A stretch of DNA of 64,000 bases, from contig VOIU01000007.1 in assembly GCA_007896885.1 (NCBI GenBank), positions 122,686-186,685 of the forward strand, in the 5' to 3' direction. This document shows positions 63,614-64,000 of the stretch, in pieces. Origin of the DNA: Bacteroidaceae bacterium HV4-6-C5C. Lineage in GTDB: Bacteria > Bacteroidota > Bacteroidia > Bacteroidales > Bacteroidaceae. The notes beneath the pieces were generated by a model. The model saw only the letters and a program-made list of their open reading frames with translations, was not told the DNA's origin and ran no database searches. The position numbers were made by a program, and so were the translations under genes. Positions within the stretch are counted from its first letter, which is position 1. The number at the start of each line of letters is the position of its first letter.

Positions 63614-64000
63614 ATGAAAACAAAAATTCCGTTAAATCCAGCTATTAAACGAATTGCATTTTTTCTATTCATGCTACTCTTATGCCACAATCTATTTGCT
63701 CAGATCAGCGTAGATATCAAAGACAAGCCTATAAGAGAAGCATTAAAAGAGATTGAGAAAAGGAGTACATTTAAATTCTTTTATAATAATGATTTGAAAG
63801 ATCTGGAGAAGATTATTTCAATAAAAACAAAGAACAGTTCCATCGATGCAACACTTAAATTACTATTTACTAACAGTGAGATTGAGTATCAAAAAGAACA
63901 AAATAATATAATCCTACTCATTGTGGAAAAAACGGATGATACCCACCCAGCTAAATCGGTGATACCCGTTCACTTTAATGCACGATTCAGTAGGCGTTAC
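63614..64000 (+). CDS. STN-type TonB-dependent receptor, 5' part only
   Basis: 129 codons in frame up to the window edge, so the gene is cut off. The N-terminus has a signal peptide (RIAFFLFMLLLCHNLFAQ), then an STN domain: VDIKDKPIREALKEIEKRSTFKFFYNNDLKDLEKIISIK and onward to NNIILLIVEK (about residues 32-104). The carboxypeptidase-like and plug domains would lie beyond the edge. It is expected to be a SusC-like importer that signals through the FecR/ECF pair just upstream. Confidence 0.75.
   Translation, partial: MKTKIPLNPAIKRIAFFLFMLLLCHNLFAQISVDIKDKPIREALKEIEKRSTFKFFYNNDLKDLEKIISIKTKNSSIDATLKLLFTNSEIEYQKEQNNIILLIVEKTDDTHPAKSVIPVHFNARFSRRY

Overview
The window looks like a chromosome segment of a Bacteroidales bacterium, most likely Bacteroides or a close relative. 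The evidence is the SusC/SusD pair, an ECF sigma factor/FecR/STN-receptor set, and AT-rich intergenic regions. Many genes are also preceded by the Bacteroides-type -7 element TAnnTTTG rather than an E. coli-type -10. I see no insertion sequence, prophage or CRISPR array.

Layout. 0-17.7 kb is housekeeping: ackA-pta, an LrgA/LrgB pair, two acyltransferase-like genes, the TldD/PmbA protease pair, folP-cdaA (folate and c-di-AMP), murF, a VanZ-like protein, a helix-hairpin-helix protein, a LolD-type ATPase with a Kef-type antiporter, and asd. 18-24 kb holds a small secreted protein and a SusC/SusD outer-membrane importer. 24.4-49.2 kb is the centrepiece: a sugar kinase gene and a divergent, head-to-tail run of 14 genes that reads as a peptidoglycan (MurNAc) salvage locus. 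49.3-61.4 kb returns to housekeeping: an FKBP lipoprotein, glyS, an ABC-F ATPase, a LiaF-like/LytTR membrane pair, an EamA transporter, topoisomerase IV subunit A, an outer-membrane protein and an S41 peptidase. A tRNA-Leu follows, and the window ends in an ECF sigma factor, FecR anti-sigma factor and the start of an STN-type TonB receptor.

How the salvage locus may work (inference from families). NamZ-type exo-muramidases (two copies) and a split-domain amidase trim wall fragments in the periplasm. An SSS symporter, an AmpG-like permease and a DUF5009 membrane protein bring products inward. A BadF-type kinase and MurQ convert MurNAc to GlcNAc-6-phosphate plus D-lactate. An FAD/Fe-S D-lactate dehydrogenase encoded two genes upstream of the kinase could burn the D-lactate. 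A serine hydrolase/SGNH esterase fusion closes the run, followed by a strong bidirectional terminator.

The least explained part is a module inside this run: a two-domain glycosyltransferase, a DUF4922 protein with a GalT/VTC2-like HxHxQ motif, and a SpoIID/LytB-domain protein with no visible signal peptide, set 1 nt before the AmpG-like gene. AmpG itself carries an insertion of about 195 residues predicted to face the periplasm. A second unexpected pattern is three unrelated intergenic arrays of degenerate repeats, all with an exact 22-bp period.
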